Source of the DNA: Plasmopara viticola
Lineage: Eukaryota > Oomycota > Peronosporomycetes > Peronosporales > Peronosporaceae
Direction: 5' to 3'
Length of the DNA stretch: 29,594 nucleotides
NCBI GenBank assembly: GCA_001695595.3
Contig: MBPM02000313.1
Location: forward strand, 1-29,594
Below are positions 9,778 to 20,706 of the stretch, piece after piece. The position numbers were made by a program, and so were the translations under genes. The notes below the pieces were generated by a model. That model was not told where the DNA came from and searched no databases. It saw nothing but the letters and a program-made list of their open reading frames with translations. The first letter of the stretch is position 1; each line of letters opens with the position of its first letter.

Positions 9778-10970
9778 CACCAAAGTGTATATTCGCTCTC
9801 GTGAAGTGCTGTGAAGATATACGGCCATAGATATATCCTTTCTATCATTTTAGACGTGCGAAGACGCAACAAAGCAACAATGAAGTGTATATTCGCTCTT
9901 GGGAAGTGCTGGGATGATGTACGGCCATAAAAACGTCCTTTATATCATTCTAGACGTGCGCAGACATAATAGAGCAACAACAAAGCGTATATTCGCTCTT
10001 GAAAAGTGCTGGGATGATCTACGGCCATACATACGTTCTCTCTATCATTCTAGACGTGCGCAGACGCAATAGATCCACAACAAGGCGTATATTTGTTCTC
10101 GTGAAGTGCTAGGAAGATATACGGCCATAGATACGTCGTTTCTATCATTCTAGACGTGCGAAGACGCAAAAAATCAACAATAAAGTGTATATTCGCTCTT
10201 GGGAAGTGCTGGGATGATATACGGCCAAAGATACGTTCTTTTAATAATTGTAGACGTGCGCAGACGCGATAGAGCAACAACAAAACGTATATTCGCTCTC
10301 GTGAAGTGCTAGGGAGATATACAGCCTTTGATACGTCCTTTCTATCATTCTAGACGTGCGCAGACGCAATAGAGCCACAACAAGGCGTATAGTCGCTCTT
10401 GTGAAGTGCTAAGGTGATATACGGCCATAGATACGACCTTTCTATCATTCTAGACGTGCGAAGACGCAAAAGAGCAACAACAAGGCGTAAAGTCGCTCTT
10501 GTGAAGTGCTAAGGTGATATACGGCCATAGATACGACCTTTCTATCATTCTAGACGTGCGGAGACGCAAAAGAGCAACAATAAAATGTATTTTCGCTGTT
10601 GGGAAGTGCTGGGATGATATACGGCCATAAATACGTCCTTTCTATCTTTCTAGATCCACAACTAAGCGTATAGACGCTCCTGTGAAGTGATGAGATGATA
10701 TACGGCCATACATCCGTCCTTTGTATCTTTCTAGACGTGCGCAGACGCAATAGTGCGACAACGAAGCGTATAGTCGCTCTTGTGAAGTGCTGGGATGATG
10801 TACTGCCATCGATACGTCTCCTATATCATCCAGACGTGCGCAGACGCAATAGAGCAACAAGAAAGCGTATATTCGCTCTTGTGAAGTGCTGAGATGATAT
10901 ACGGCCATAGATACGTTCTTTCTATCATTCTTGACGTGCGCAGACGCAATAGAGCAACAACAAAGCGTAT
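9778..10970 (+). repeat. Duplicated block P (strong part), copy 1
   Basis: Monomer by monomer match to 22810-24005. Shared rare markers include GACGCAACAAAGC, GACATAATAGAGC, a TTTTAATA tract before a TGTAGACG start, the CGTAAAGTCGC core with GCTAAGGTGATATACGG, and a truncated 81 bp monomer (10651-10731 and 23686-23766). Offset is 13,032 to 13,035 bp; the 2 bp step near 9830 is an AT-repeat length change. Monomers keep a strict 100 bp register from 9951 to 10651. Confidence 0.88.
10651..10731 (+). repeat. Truncated monomer, 81 bp
   Basis: TCTAGA runs directly into TCCACAACTAAG, so 19 bp holding the usual GTGCGCAGACGC segment is gone. The junction lies at a TAGA shared by both sides, which suggests slippage or end joining on microhomology. 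The paralogue at 23686-23766 has the identical gap. Confidence 0.85.
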
Positions 10971-11771
10971 AGTCGCTCTTGTGAAGTACTGGGATGATAT
11001 TCAACCCTTGATACGTCTTTTTTATCATTCTAAACGCGCGCAGACGCAATAGAGTCACAACTAAGCGTATATTCGCCCTTGTGAAGTGCTGGGATGATAT
11101 ACAGCCATAGATACGTCTTTATTACCATTCTAGACGTTGGCAGACGCAATAGATGCACAACTAAGCGTAATGTCGCTCTTGGGAAGTGCTGGGATATTGT
11201 ACGGCCATAGATGCGTCCTATCTATCATTCTAGACGTGCGTAGACGCAATAAAGCAACTACAAAGCGAATTTTCGCTTTTGAGAAGTGCTGTGAAGATAT
11301 ACGGCTATAGATACGTCCTTTCTCTCATTCTAGACGTGCGCAGACGCAATAGATGCACAACTAAGCGTATTGTCGCTCTTGGGGAGTGCTGAGATAATAT
11401 ATGACTATAGATGCATTCTATGGATAATTCTAGACGTGTGCAGACGCAATAGATGCACAACTAAGCGTATTGTTGCTCTTGGAGAGTGCTGAGATGATAT
11501 ATGACTACAGATGCATCCTATCAACCATTCTAGACGTGTGCAGACGCAATAGATGCACAACTAAGCGTATATTCGCTCTTGTGAAGTGCTGAGATGATAT
11601 ATGACCATAGATACGGCCTTTCTACCATTCAAGAGATGTGCAGTCGAAATAGATGCACAACTAAGCGTATAGTCGCTCTTGTGAAGTACTGAGATTATGT
11701 ACAGCCCTAGATACGTCATTTCTACCGTTCTCGACGTGTGCAGACGCATAGATACGTCCTTTCTATTATTC
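10971..11771 (+). repeat. Local subfamily with ATGCACAACTAAG, 100 bp register
   Basis: Monomers start at exactly 11031, 11131, 11231, 11331, 11431, 11531 and 11631. Five of them share GATGCACAACTAAGCG, mostly with a TATTGTCGC or TATAGTCGC core and GCTGAGATGATAT. I see this GATGCACAAC state nowhere else in the window. The segment ends in a 41 bp stub monomer at 11731-11771, where GCAGACGCA jumps straight to TAGATACGTCC. Confidence 0.8.
11731..11771 (+). repeat. 41 bp stub monomer at a block boundary
   Basis: About 59 bp are missing between GTGCAGACGCA and TAGATACGTCC. The joint coincides with the left edge of duplicated block Q (from 11747), so it probably marks the recombination point that brought block Q here. 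Confidence 0.8.
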
Positions 11772-12815
11772 TAGACGTGCGAAGACGCAATGGATCTACA
11801 TCTAAGCGGATAATCGCTCTTGGGAATTGCTCGGAAGTTGTACAGCGTTACATACGTCCTTTCTATCCTTCTAGACGTGTGCAGACGCAATAGGTCCACA
11901 ACTAATCGTATAGGCGCTCTTGGGAAGTGCCGATATGATATAGGGCCATACATACGTCCTTTCTATCTTTCTAGACGTGCGCAGACGCAATAGAGCAACG
12001 ACAAAGCGTATATTTGCTCTCGTGAAGTGCTGCGAAGATATAAGGCCATACATACGTCTTTTCTATCTTTCTAGACTTGTGCAGACGCAATTGAACCACC
12101 ACTAAGCGTATATTTGCTTTGTGAAGTGCTGTGAAGATACACGGCCATACATACGTCCTTTCTATCTTTCTAGACGTGCGCATAGGCAATAGAGCAACAA
12201 CGAAGCGTATATTCGCTCTCGAGAAGTGCTAAGAAGATATACGGCCATAGATACGTCCTTTCTATCATTCTAGACGTGCGAAGACGCAATAAAGCAACAT
12301 CAAAGCGTATATTCGCTCTTGTGAAGTGCTGAAATGATATCCGGCCATAGATACGTCCTTTCTATCATTCTAGAAGTGCGCAGACGCAATAGATCCACAA
12401 CAAGGCGTAAATTCGCTCTCGTGAAGTGCTGTGAAGATAAACGGCCATACGTACGTCCTTTCTATCCTTCTATACGTGTGCAGACGCAATAGATCCACAA
12501 CTAATCGTATAGGCGCTCTTGGGAAGTGCTGATATTATATACGGCCATACATACGTCCTTTCAATCTTTCTAGACGTGCGCAGACGCAATAAAGCAACAA
12601 CAAAGCGTATATTCGCTCTCGTGAAGTGCTGTGAGGATATACGGCCATAGATACGTTCTTTCTATCTTTTAAGACGTGTGCAGACGCACAAGAACCACCA
12701 CTAAGCGTATATTTGCTTTGTGAAGAGCTGTGAAGATACACGGCCATAGATACGTCCTCTCTATCTTTCTAGACGTGCGCAGACGCAATAGAGCAACAAC
12801 AAAGCGTATATTCGC
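11747..12815 (+). repeat. Duplicated block Q, copy 1
   Basis: About eleven monomers that match 16704-17767 with few differences. Markers in order: GCAATGGATCTACATC with GCGGATAATCGC, AAGTTGTACAGCGTTACATACG, AATAGGTCCACAACTAATCG with TATAGGCGC, GCATAGGCAATAGAGC, GAAATGATATCCGGCC and GCGCACAAGAACC-like GACGCACAAGAACC. Offset is 4957 bp at the left and 4952 bp at the right because the other copy lost 5 bp. Partial relatives of its first two monomers lie at 26450-26740 and 28075-28257. Confidence 0.9.
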
Positions 12816-13169
12816 TCTTGTGAAGTGCTAGGAATATATACAGCCTTTGATACGTCCTTTCTATCATTTCAGACGTGCGCAGACGCAATAGAGCAACAAC
12901 AAAGCGTTTATTCGCTCTTGGGAAGTGCTGGGATAATAAACGACCATACATACGTCCCTTCTATCTTTCAAGACGTGCGCAGACACAATAGAGCAACAAC
13001 AAAGCGTATATTCGGTCTCGTGAAGTGCTATGAAGATATAGGGCCATACATACGTCCTTTCTATCATTCTAGACGTGCGAAGACGCAATAAAGCAACAAC
13101 AAAGCGTATATTCGCTCTCGCGAAGTGCTGTGAAGATACACGTCCATACATACGTCCTTTCTGTCTTTC
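12816..13169 (+). repeat. Mosaic monomers between block Q and HOR1
   Basis: Three to four monomers. The first two (GCTAGGAATATATACAGCC, then TTTCAGACG and GCTGGGATAATAAACG) resemble 840-960. An A monomer at 13070 leads into the G monomer at 13170. Confidence 0.7.
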
Positions 13170-13866
13170 TAGACGTGTGCCGACGCAATAGAACCACCAC
13201 TAAGCTTATATTTGCTTCGTTAAGTGCTGTGAAGATACACGGCCATACGTACGACCTTTCTATCTTTCTAGACGTGCGCAGACGTGATAGAGCAACAACG
13301 AAGCCTTTGTTCGCTCTCGTGAAGTGCTAGAAATCTATACGGACATAGCTACGTCCTTTCTATCACTCTAGACGTGCGCAGACACAATAGAGCAACAAGA
13401 AAGCGTATATTCGCTCTTGAGAAGTGCTAGGAAGATATACGGCCATAAAAACGTCCTTTCTATCATTCTAGACGTGCGAGGACGCAATTAAGCAACACCA
13501 AAGTGTATATTCGCTCTGGTGAAGTGCTAGGAAGATATACGGCCATAGATTCGTCCTTTCTATCATTCTAGACGTGGAAGACGCAAAAGATCTACATCTA
13601 AGCGTGTAATCGCTCTTGAGAATTGCTCGGAAGATATACGACCATACATATGTCCTTTCTATCTTTTTAAACGTGTGCAGACGCAATAGAACCACCACTA
13701 AGTGTATATTTGCTTTGTGAAGTGCTGTGAAGATATACGGCCATAGATACGTCCTTTCTATCATTCTAGACGTGCGAAGACGCAATAAAGCAACAACAAA
13801 GCGTATATTCGCTCTCGTGAAGTGCTGTGAAGATATACGGCCATAGATACGTCCTTTCTATCTTTC
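13170..13866 (+). repeat. HOR1 heptamer G-F-E-D-C-B-A (697 bp)
   Basis: Starts: 13170 G, 13269 F, 13369 E, 13469 D, 13569 C, 13668 B, 13767 A. B is marked by TTTTTAAACGTG and AAGTGTATATTTGC, a state shared only with 24565. After A the array continues B-A-K (13867, 13966, 14066), so from C onward this is also a HOR2 segment. Confidence 0.87.
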
Positions 13867-14103
13867 TAGACGTGTGCAGACGCAATAGAACCACCACTAA
13901 GCGTATATTTGCTTTGTGAAGTGCTGTGAAGATACACGGCCATACATACGTCCCTTCTATCATTCTAGACATGCGAATACGCACTAAAGCAACAACAAAG
14001 CGTATATTCGCTCTCGTGAAGTGCTGTGAGGATATACGGCCATACATACGTCCTTTCTATCTTTCAAGTTGTGCGAAGACGCAATAGAGCAACAACAAAG
14101 CGT
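13462..14103 (+). repeat. Duplicated block U, copy 1 (D-C-B-A-B-A-K)
   Basis: Matches 24359-25000 at a constant offset of 10,897 bp. Shared markers are CATATGTCC, TTTTTAAACGTG, CATACATACGTCCCTTC and TTTCAAGTTGTGCG. The copies part after the first third of the K monomer, where this one turns to TATTTGCTTCG and the other to TATTCGCTCTCG. Confidence 0.85.
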
Positions 14104-14165
14104 ATATTTGCTTCGTGAAGTGCTGTGAAGATACACGGCAATACATACGTTCTTTTCTATCATTC

Positions 14166-15453
14166 TAGACGTGCGAAGACGCAATTAAGCAACACCAAAG
14201 TTTATATTCGCTCTTAGGAAGTGGTAGGAAGATATACGGCCATACATACGTCCTTTCTATCTTTCTAGACGTGTGCAGACGCAATAGAACCACCACTAAG
14301 CGTATATTTGCTTTGTGAAGTGCTGTGAAGATATACGGCCATACATACGTCCTTTCTATCTTTCTAGACGTGTGCAGACGCAAATGAACCACCACTAACC
14401 GTATATTTGCTTCGTAAAGTGCTGTGAAGATACACGGCAACACATACGTTATTTCTATCTTTCTAGACGTACGCAGACGCAATAGAACCACCACATAGGG
14501 TATATTCGCTCTCGTGAAGTGCTGGGAAGATATACGGCCATAGATACGTCCTTTCTATCATTCTAGACGTGCGCAATCGCAATAGAGCAACAAGAAAGCG
14601 TATATTCGCTCTTGTGAAGTGCTGAGTTGATATACGACCATAGCTACGTTCTTTCTATCATTCTAGATGGGTGAAGACGCAATTAAGCATCACCATAGTG
14701 TATATTCGCTCTTGGGAAGTGGTGGGATGATATACTGCCATAAATACGTCCTTTCTCTCATTCTAGACGTGCGCAGACACAATAGAGCAACAACAAAGCG
14801 TATATTCGTTCTCGTGAAGTGCTAGGAAGATATACGGCCATCGATACGTCCTTGATATCATTCTAGAAGTGCGCAGACGCAATAGATCCACAACAAAGCG
14901 TAAAGCCGCTCTTGTGAAGTGCTGAGATGATATACGGCCATACATACGTCCTTTATCATTCTAGACGTTCGAAGACGCAATAAAGAAACAACAAAGCGTA
15001 TATTCGCTCTCGTGATGTGCTGTGAAGATATACGGTCATACATTTCTATCTTTCTAGACGTGTGCAGACGCAATAGAACCACCACAAAGCGTATATTTGC
15101 TTTGTGAAGTGCTGGGATGATACACGGCCATACATACGTCCTTTCAATCTTTCTAGACGTGCGCAGACGCAATAGAGCAACAACAAAGCGTATATTCACT
15201 CTTGGGAAGTGCTGGGATAATATACGGCCATAGATACGTCCTTTCTATTATTCTGGACGTGCGAAGACGCAAAAAAGCAACAATGAAGTGTATTTTCGCT
15301 CTCGTGAAGTGCTGTGATGATACACGGCCATACATACGTCCTTTCTGTCTTTCTAGACGTGCGTAGACGCAATCGAGCGACAACAAAGCGTATATTCGCT
15401 CTCGTGAAGTGCTAGGAATATATACGGCCATCGATACGTCCTTTCTATCATTC
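14166..15453 (+). repeat. Irregular satellite mosaic
   Basis: About thirteen monomers with mixed markers, including D-like (AATTAAGCAACACC at about 14185, AATTAAGCATCACC at about 14690), B (14265, 14364), consensus-like and TAGAAGTGCGC monomers. Two have small gaps: CCTTTATCATTC at 14953 and CATACATTTCTATC near 15038, where ACGTCC is lost. No long duplicate partner was found by reading. Confidence 0.65.
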
Positions 15454-15947
15454 TAGAAGTGCGCAGACGCAATAGAACCACCACTAAGCGTATATTTGCT
15501 TTGTGAAGTGCTGTGAAGATATACGGCATAGATACGTCCTTTCTATCATTCTAGACGTGCGAAGACGCAATAAAGCAACAACAAAGCGTATATTCGCTCT
15601 CGTGAAGTGCTGTGAAGATATACGGCCATAGATACGTCCTTTCTATCTTTCTAGACGTGTGCAGACGCAATAGAACCACCACCAAGCGTATATTTGCTTT
15701 GTGAAGTGCTGTGAAGATATACGGCCATAGATACGTCCTTTCTATCATTCTAGACGTGCGAAGACGCAATAAAGCAACAACAAAGCGTATATTCGCTCTC
15801 GTGAAGTGCTGTGAAGATATACGGCCATAGATACGTTCTTTCTATCTTTCTAGACGTGTGCAGACGCAATAGAACCACCACTAAGCGTATATTTGCTTTG
15901 TGAAGTGCTGTGAAGATACACGGCCAGATATGTCCTCTCTATCTTTC
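15454..15947 (+). repeat. B-A dimer repeat
   Basis: Monomers alternate B 15454, A 15552, B 15652, A 15751, B 15851. The dimer period is 198-199 bp because B is 99 bp. The same dimer recurs at 13668-14065, 20110-20506 and 25262-25660. The last B ends in the shortened CGGCCAGATATGTCC (3-4 bp lost), shared with 27029-27043. Confidence 0.85.
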
Positions 15948-16277
15948 TAGACGTGCGCAGACGCAATAGAGCAACAACAAAGCGTATATTCGCTCTCGTG
16001 AAGTGCTGTGAGGATATAGGGCCATAAATACGTCCTTTCTATCATTTCTGACGTGCGCAGACGCGATAGAGGAACAACAAAGCGTATAGTCACTCTTGTG
16101 AAGTGCTGGGATAATATACGGCCATATATACGTCCTTTCTATCATTCTGGACGTGCGAAGACGCAATAAAGCAACAACAAAGCGTATATTCACTCTTGCG
16201 AAGTGCTGGGATAATATACGGCCATATATACGTCCTTTCTATCATTCTGGACGTGCGAAGACGCAATAAAGCAACAA
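15652..16277 (+). repeat. Duplicated block R, copy 1
   Basis: Matches 26758-27383 at a constant offset of 11,106 bp: B-A-B, then three monomers with ATAGGGCCATAAATACG, GACGCGATAGAGGAACAAC with TATAGTCACTC, and GGGATAATATACGGCC followed by ATATATACG. The last three recur at 28575-28870 and, more diverged, at 4866-5100. Confidence 0.87.
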
Positions 16278-16703
16278 GAGAGCGTATATTCGCTCTTGTG
16301 AAGTGCTAGGAATATATACAGCGTTTGATACGTCCTCTCTATCTTTTTAGACGTGCGCAGACGCAATAGAGCAACAACAAAGCGTATATTCGCTCTCGTG
16401 AAGTGCTAGGAAGATATACGGCCATAGATACGTCCTTTCTATCTTTTTAGTAGTGCGTAGACGCAATAGAGTAACAACAAAGCGTAAATTCGCTCTCGTG
16501 AAAAGCTAGGAATATATACGGCCATAGCTAGACGTGAGCAGGCGCAAAAGAGCAACAACAAAGCGTATATTCGCTCTTGTGAAGTGCTGAGATGATATAC
16601 GGCCATAGATACGTCCTTTCTATCATTCTAGAAGTGCGCAGACGCAATAGATCCACAACAAGGCGTATAGTCGCTCTTGTGAAAGGCTGAGATGATCTAC
16701 GGC
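16278..16703 (+). repeat. Short mosaic with an 81 bp truncated monomer
   Basis: Four monomers. The first part (TACAGCGTTTGATACGTCC, CTCTCTATC) resembles 5100-5170. The monomer 16448-16528 is 81 bp: CATAGC joins TAGACG and the usual ACGTCCTTTCTATC segment is missing. The last monomer (TAGAAGTGCGCAG with GATCCACAACAAGGCG) resembles 26358. Confidence 0.75.
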
Positions 16704-17767
16704 CATAGATACGTCCTTTCTATTATTCTAGACGTGCGAAGACGCAATGGATCTACATCTAAGCGGATAATCGCTCTTGGGAATTGCTCGGAAGTTGTAC
16801 AGCGTTACATACGTCCTTTCTATCCTTCTAGACGTGTGCAGACACAATAGGTCCACAACTAATCGTATAGGCGCTCTTTGGAAGTGCCGATATGATATAG
16901 GGCCATACATACGTCCTTTCTATCTTTCTAGACGTGCGCAGACGCAATAGAGCAACGACAAAGCGTATATTTGCTCTCGTAAAGTGCTGCGAAGATATAC
17001 GGCCATACATACGTCTTTTCTATCTTTCTAGACTTGTGCAGACGCAATTAAACCACCACTAAGCGTATATTTGCTTTGTGAAGTGCTGTGAAGATACACG
17101 GCCATACATACGTCCTTTCTATCTTTCTAGACGTGCGCATAGGCAATAGAGCAACAACGAAGCGTATATTCGCTCTCGAGAAGTGCTAAGAAGATATACG
17201 GCCATAGATACGTCCTTTCTATCATTCTAGACGTGCGAAGACGCAATAAAGCAACATCAAATATTCGCTCTTGTGAAGTGCTGAAATGATATCCGGCCAT
17301 AGATACGTCCTTTCTATCATTCTAGAAGTGCGCAGACGCAATAGATCCACAACAAGGCGTAAATTCGCTCTCGTGAAGTGCTGTGAAGATAAACGGCCAT
17401 ACATACGTCCTTTCTATCCTTCTATACGTGTGCAGACGCAATAGATCCACAACTAATCGTATAGGCGCTCTTGGGAAGTGCTGATATTATATACGGCCAT
17501 ACATACGTCCATTCAATCTTTCTAGACGTGCGCAGACGCAATAAAGCAACAACAAAGCGTATATTCGCTCTCGTGAAGTGCTGTGAGGATATACGGCCAT
17601 AGATACGTTCTTTCTATCTTTTAAGACGTGTGCAGACGCACAAGAACCACCACTAAGCGTATATTTGCTTTGTGAAGAGCTGTGAAGATACACGGCCATA
17701 GATACGTCCTCTCTATCTTTCTAGACGTGCGCAGACGCAATAGAGCAACAACAAAGCGTATTTTCGC
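16704..17767 (+). repeat. Duplicated block Q, copy 2
   Basis: Counterpart of 11747-12815. It differs by a handful of substitutions and by a 5 bp deletion near 17258 (CATCAAATATTCGC against CATCAAAGCGTATATTCGC). Here the left edge continues in register into the preceding monomer; in copy 1 the same edge is a 41 bp stub. Confidence 0.9.
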
Positions 17768-18320
17768 TCTCGTGAAGTGCTGTGAGGATATACGGCCATA
17801 CATACGTCCTTTCTATCATTTCCGACGTGCGCAGACGCAATAGAGCAACAACAAAGCGTATATTCGCTCTTGTGAAGTGCTGTGAAGATATACGTCCATA
17901 CATACGTCCTTTCTATCTCTCTAGACGTGTGCAGACGCAATAGAACCACCACTAAGCCTATATTTGCTTCGTGAAGTGCTGTGAAGATACACGGCCATAC
18001 ATACGTCCATTCTATCTTTCTAGACGTGCGCAGACGTAATAGAGCAACAACGAAGCCTTTGTTCGCTCTCATGAAGTGCTGTGAAGATACACGGCAATAC
18101 ATGCGTTTTTTCTATCATTCTCGACGTGCGAAGACGCAATAGAGCAACAACAAAGTTTATATTCGCTCTTAGGAAGTGGTGGGAAGATATACGGCCATAC
18201 ATACGTCCTTTCTATCTTTCTAGACGTGCGAAGACGCAATAAAGCAATAACAAAGCGTATATTCGCTCTCGTGAAGTGCTGTGAAGATACACGTCCATAC
18301 ATACGTCCTTTCTATCTGTC
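17768..18320 (+). repeat. Mosaic leading into HOR1
   Basis: Five to six monomers, including a G-F pair (about 17920-18065) whose F continues into a B-like tail (GAAGATACACGGCAATACATG), and a monomer with AAAGTTTATATTCGC and GGAAGTGGTGGG that is related to about 14190, 27385 and 28905. An A monomer at 18220 precedes the next G. Confidence 0.72.
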
Positions 18321-19018
18321 TAGACGTGTGCAGACGCAATAGAACCACCACTAAGCTTATATTTGCTTCGTTAAGTGCTGTGAAGATACACGGCCATACA
18401 TACGTCCTTTCTATCTTTCTAGACGTGCGCAGACGTAATAGAGCAACAACGAAGCTTTTGTTCGCTCTCGTGAAGTGCTAGAAAAATATACGGCCATAGC
18501 TACGTCCTTTCTATCATTCTAGACGTGCGCAGACACAATAGAGCAACAAGAAAGCGTATATTCGCTCTTGAGAAGTGCTAGGAAGATATACGGCCATAGC
18601 TACGGCCTTTCTATCTATCTAGACGTGCGAAGACGCAATTAAGCAACACCAAAGTGTATATTCGCTCTGGTGAAGTGCTAGGAAGATATACGGCCATAGA
18701 TACGTCCTTTTTATCTTTCTAGACGTGGAAGACGCAAAAGATCTACATCTAAGCGTATAATCGCTCTTGAGAATTGCTCGGAAGATATACGACCATAGAT
18801 GTGTCCTTTTTATCTTTCTAGACCTGTGCAGACGCAATAGAACCACCACTAAGCGTATATTCGCTCTCGTGAAGTGCTGTGAGGATATACGGCCATAGAT
18901 ACGTCCTTTCTATCATTCTGGACGTGCGAAGACGCAATAAAGCAACAACAAAGCGTATATTCGCTCTCGTGAAGTGCTGTGAAGATACACGTCCATACAT
19001 ACGTCCTTTCTATCTTTC
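18321..19018 (+). repeat. HOR1 heptamer, sister of 7064-7761
   Basis: Starts: 18321 G, 18420 F, 18520 E, 18620 D, 18720 C, 18819 B, 18919 A. Length is 698 bp, identical to 7064-7761, with the same private markers (AGCTACGGCC, GATGTGTCC, GACCTGTGCAG). The match continues for about 100 bp on the left and 200 bp on the right (block 18220-19217 with 6964-7960). Confidence 0.88.
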
Positions 19019-19611
19019 TAGACGTGTGCAGACGCAATAGAACCACCACTAAGCCTATATTTGCTTCGTTAAGTGCTGTGAAGATACACGGCCATACGTA
19101 CGTCCTTTCTATCTTTCTAGACGTGCGCAGACGTAATAGAGCAACAACGAAGCCTTTGTTCGCTCTTGTGAAGTGCTAGAAATATATACGGCCATAGCTA
19201 CGTCCTTTCTATCTTTCTAGACGTGCGCAGATGCAATAGAGCAACAAGTATATTCGCTCTTGTGAAGTGCTGTGAAGATAAACGGCCATACATACGTCCT
19301 TTCTATCTTTTTCGACGTGTGTAGACGCAATAGAACCACCACTAAGCGTATATTCGCTCTCGTGAAGTGCTGTGAAGATACACGGCCATACATACGTCCT
19401 TTCTATCATTCCAGACGTGCGAAGACGCAATAAAGCAACAACAAAGCGTATATTCGCTCTCGTGAAGTGCTGTGAGGATATACGACCATACATACGTCCT
19501 TTCTATCATTCTGGACGTGCGAAGACGCAATAAAGCAACAACAAAGCGTATATTCGCTCTCGTGAAGTGCTGTGAAGATACACGTCCATACATACGTCCT
19601 TTCTATCTTTC
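19019..19611 (+). repeat. Rearranged HOR1 unit G-F-x-B-A-A (593 bp)
   Basis: G 19019 and F 19118 are followed by a non-HOR monomer at 19218-19311 (94 bp; 6 bp lost in CAACAAGTATATTCGC), then B 19312, A 19412 and A 19512. E, D and C are replaced by a single consensus-like monomer. Confidence 0.83.
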
Positions 19612-20109
19612 TAGACGTGTGCAGACGCAATAGAACCACCACTAACCCTATATTTGCTTCGTTAAGTGCTGTGAAGATACACGGCCATACATACGTCCGT
19701 TCTATCTTTCTAGACGTGCGCAGACGTAATAGAGCAACAACGAAGCTTTTGTTCGCTTTCGTGAAGTGCTAGAAAAATATACGGCCATAGCTACGTCCTT
19801 TCTATCATTCTAGACCTGTGCAGACACAATAGAGCAACAAGAAAGCGTATATTCGCTCTTGAGAAGTGCTAGGAAGATATACGGCCATAAAAACGTCCTT
19901 TCTATCATTCTAGACGTGCGAAGACGCAATTAAGCAACCCCAAAGTGAATATTCGCTCTGGTGAAGTGCTAGGAAGATATACGGCCATAGATACGTCCTT
20001 TCTATCATTAAAGACGTGGAAGACGCAAAAGATCTTCATCTAAGCGTATAATCGCTCTTGAGAATTGCTCGGAAGATATACGACCATACATATGTCCTTT
20101 CTATCTTTC
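19612..20109 (+). repeat. HOR1 pentamer G-F-E-D-C (498 bp)
   Basis: Starts 19612, 19711, 19811, 19911 and 20011. Same length and order as 7762-8259 and 8260-8757. E carries GACCTGTGCAG as in 7263. The C monomer begins with AAAGACGTGG instead of CTAGACGTGG and also opens the HOR2 unit. Confidence 0.86.
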
Positions 20110-20706
20110 TAGACGTGTGCAGACGCAACAGAACCACCACTAAGCGTATATTTGCTTTGTGAAGTGCTGTAAAGATATACGGCCATAGATACGTCCTTTC
20201 TATCGTTCTAGACGTGCGAAGATGGAAAAAGCAACAACAAAGCGTATTTTCGCTCTCGTGAAGTGCTGTGAAGATATACGGCCAAAGATACGTTCTTTCT
20301 ATCTTTTTAGACGTGTACAGACGCACTAGAACCACCACTAAGCGTATATTTGCTTTTTGAAGTGCTGTGAAGATACACGGCCATACATACGTCCCTTCTA
20401 TCATTCTAGATGTGCGAATACGCACTAAAGCAACAACAAAGCGTACATTCGCTCTCGTGAAGTGCTGTGAGGATATACGGCCATACATACGTCCTTTCTA
20501 TCTTTCAAGTTGTGCGCAGACGCAATAGAGCAACAACTAAGCGTATATTCGCTCTTGTGAAGTGCTGTGAAGATAAACGGCCATACATACGTCCTTTCTA
20601 TCTTTTTCGACGTGTGCAGACGCAATAGATCCACCACTAAGCGTATATTCATTCTTTTGAAGTGCTAGGAAGATATACGGCCATAGATACGTCCTTTCTA
20701 TCATTC
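20011..20706 (+). repeat. HOR2 heptamer C-B-A-B-A-K-T (696 bp)
   Basis: Starts: 20011 C, 20110 B, 20209 A, 20308 B, 20407 A, 20507 K, 20607 T. K is marked by TTTCAAGTTGTGCG in place of TCTAGACG; T by TTTTTCGACG and TATTCATTCTTTTGAAG. The first four monomers are all 99 bp, which keeps a reading frame open by accident. The same order occurs at 24466-25162. Confidence 0.87.

Noticed and set aside
20036..20488. Minus-strand open frame of 150 codons and many of 60-141 codons on both strands
   Set aside because: The same DNA is read in two or three frames in succession, all copies start and stop at fixed monomer landmarks, frame length follows monomer length (99 or 100 bp), and small indels between copies are not in multiples of three. 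No domain, signal peptide or ribosome binding context is seen.
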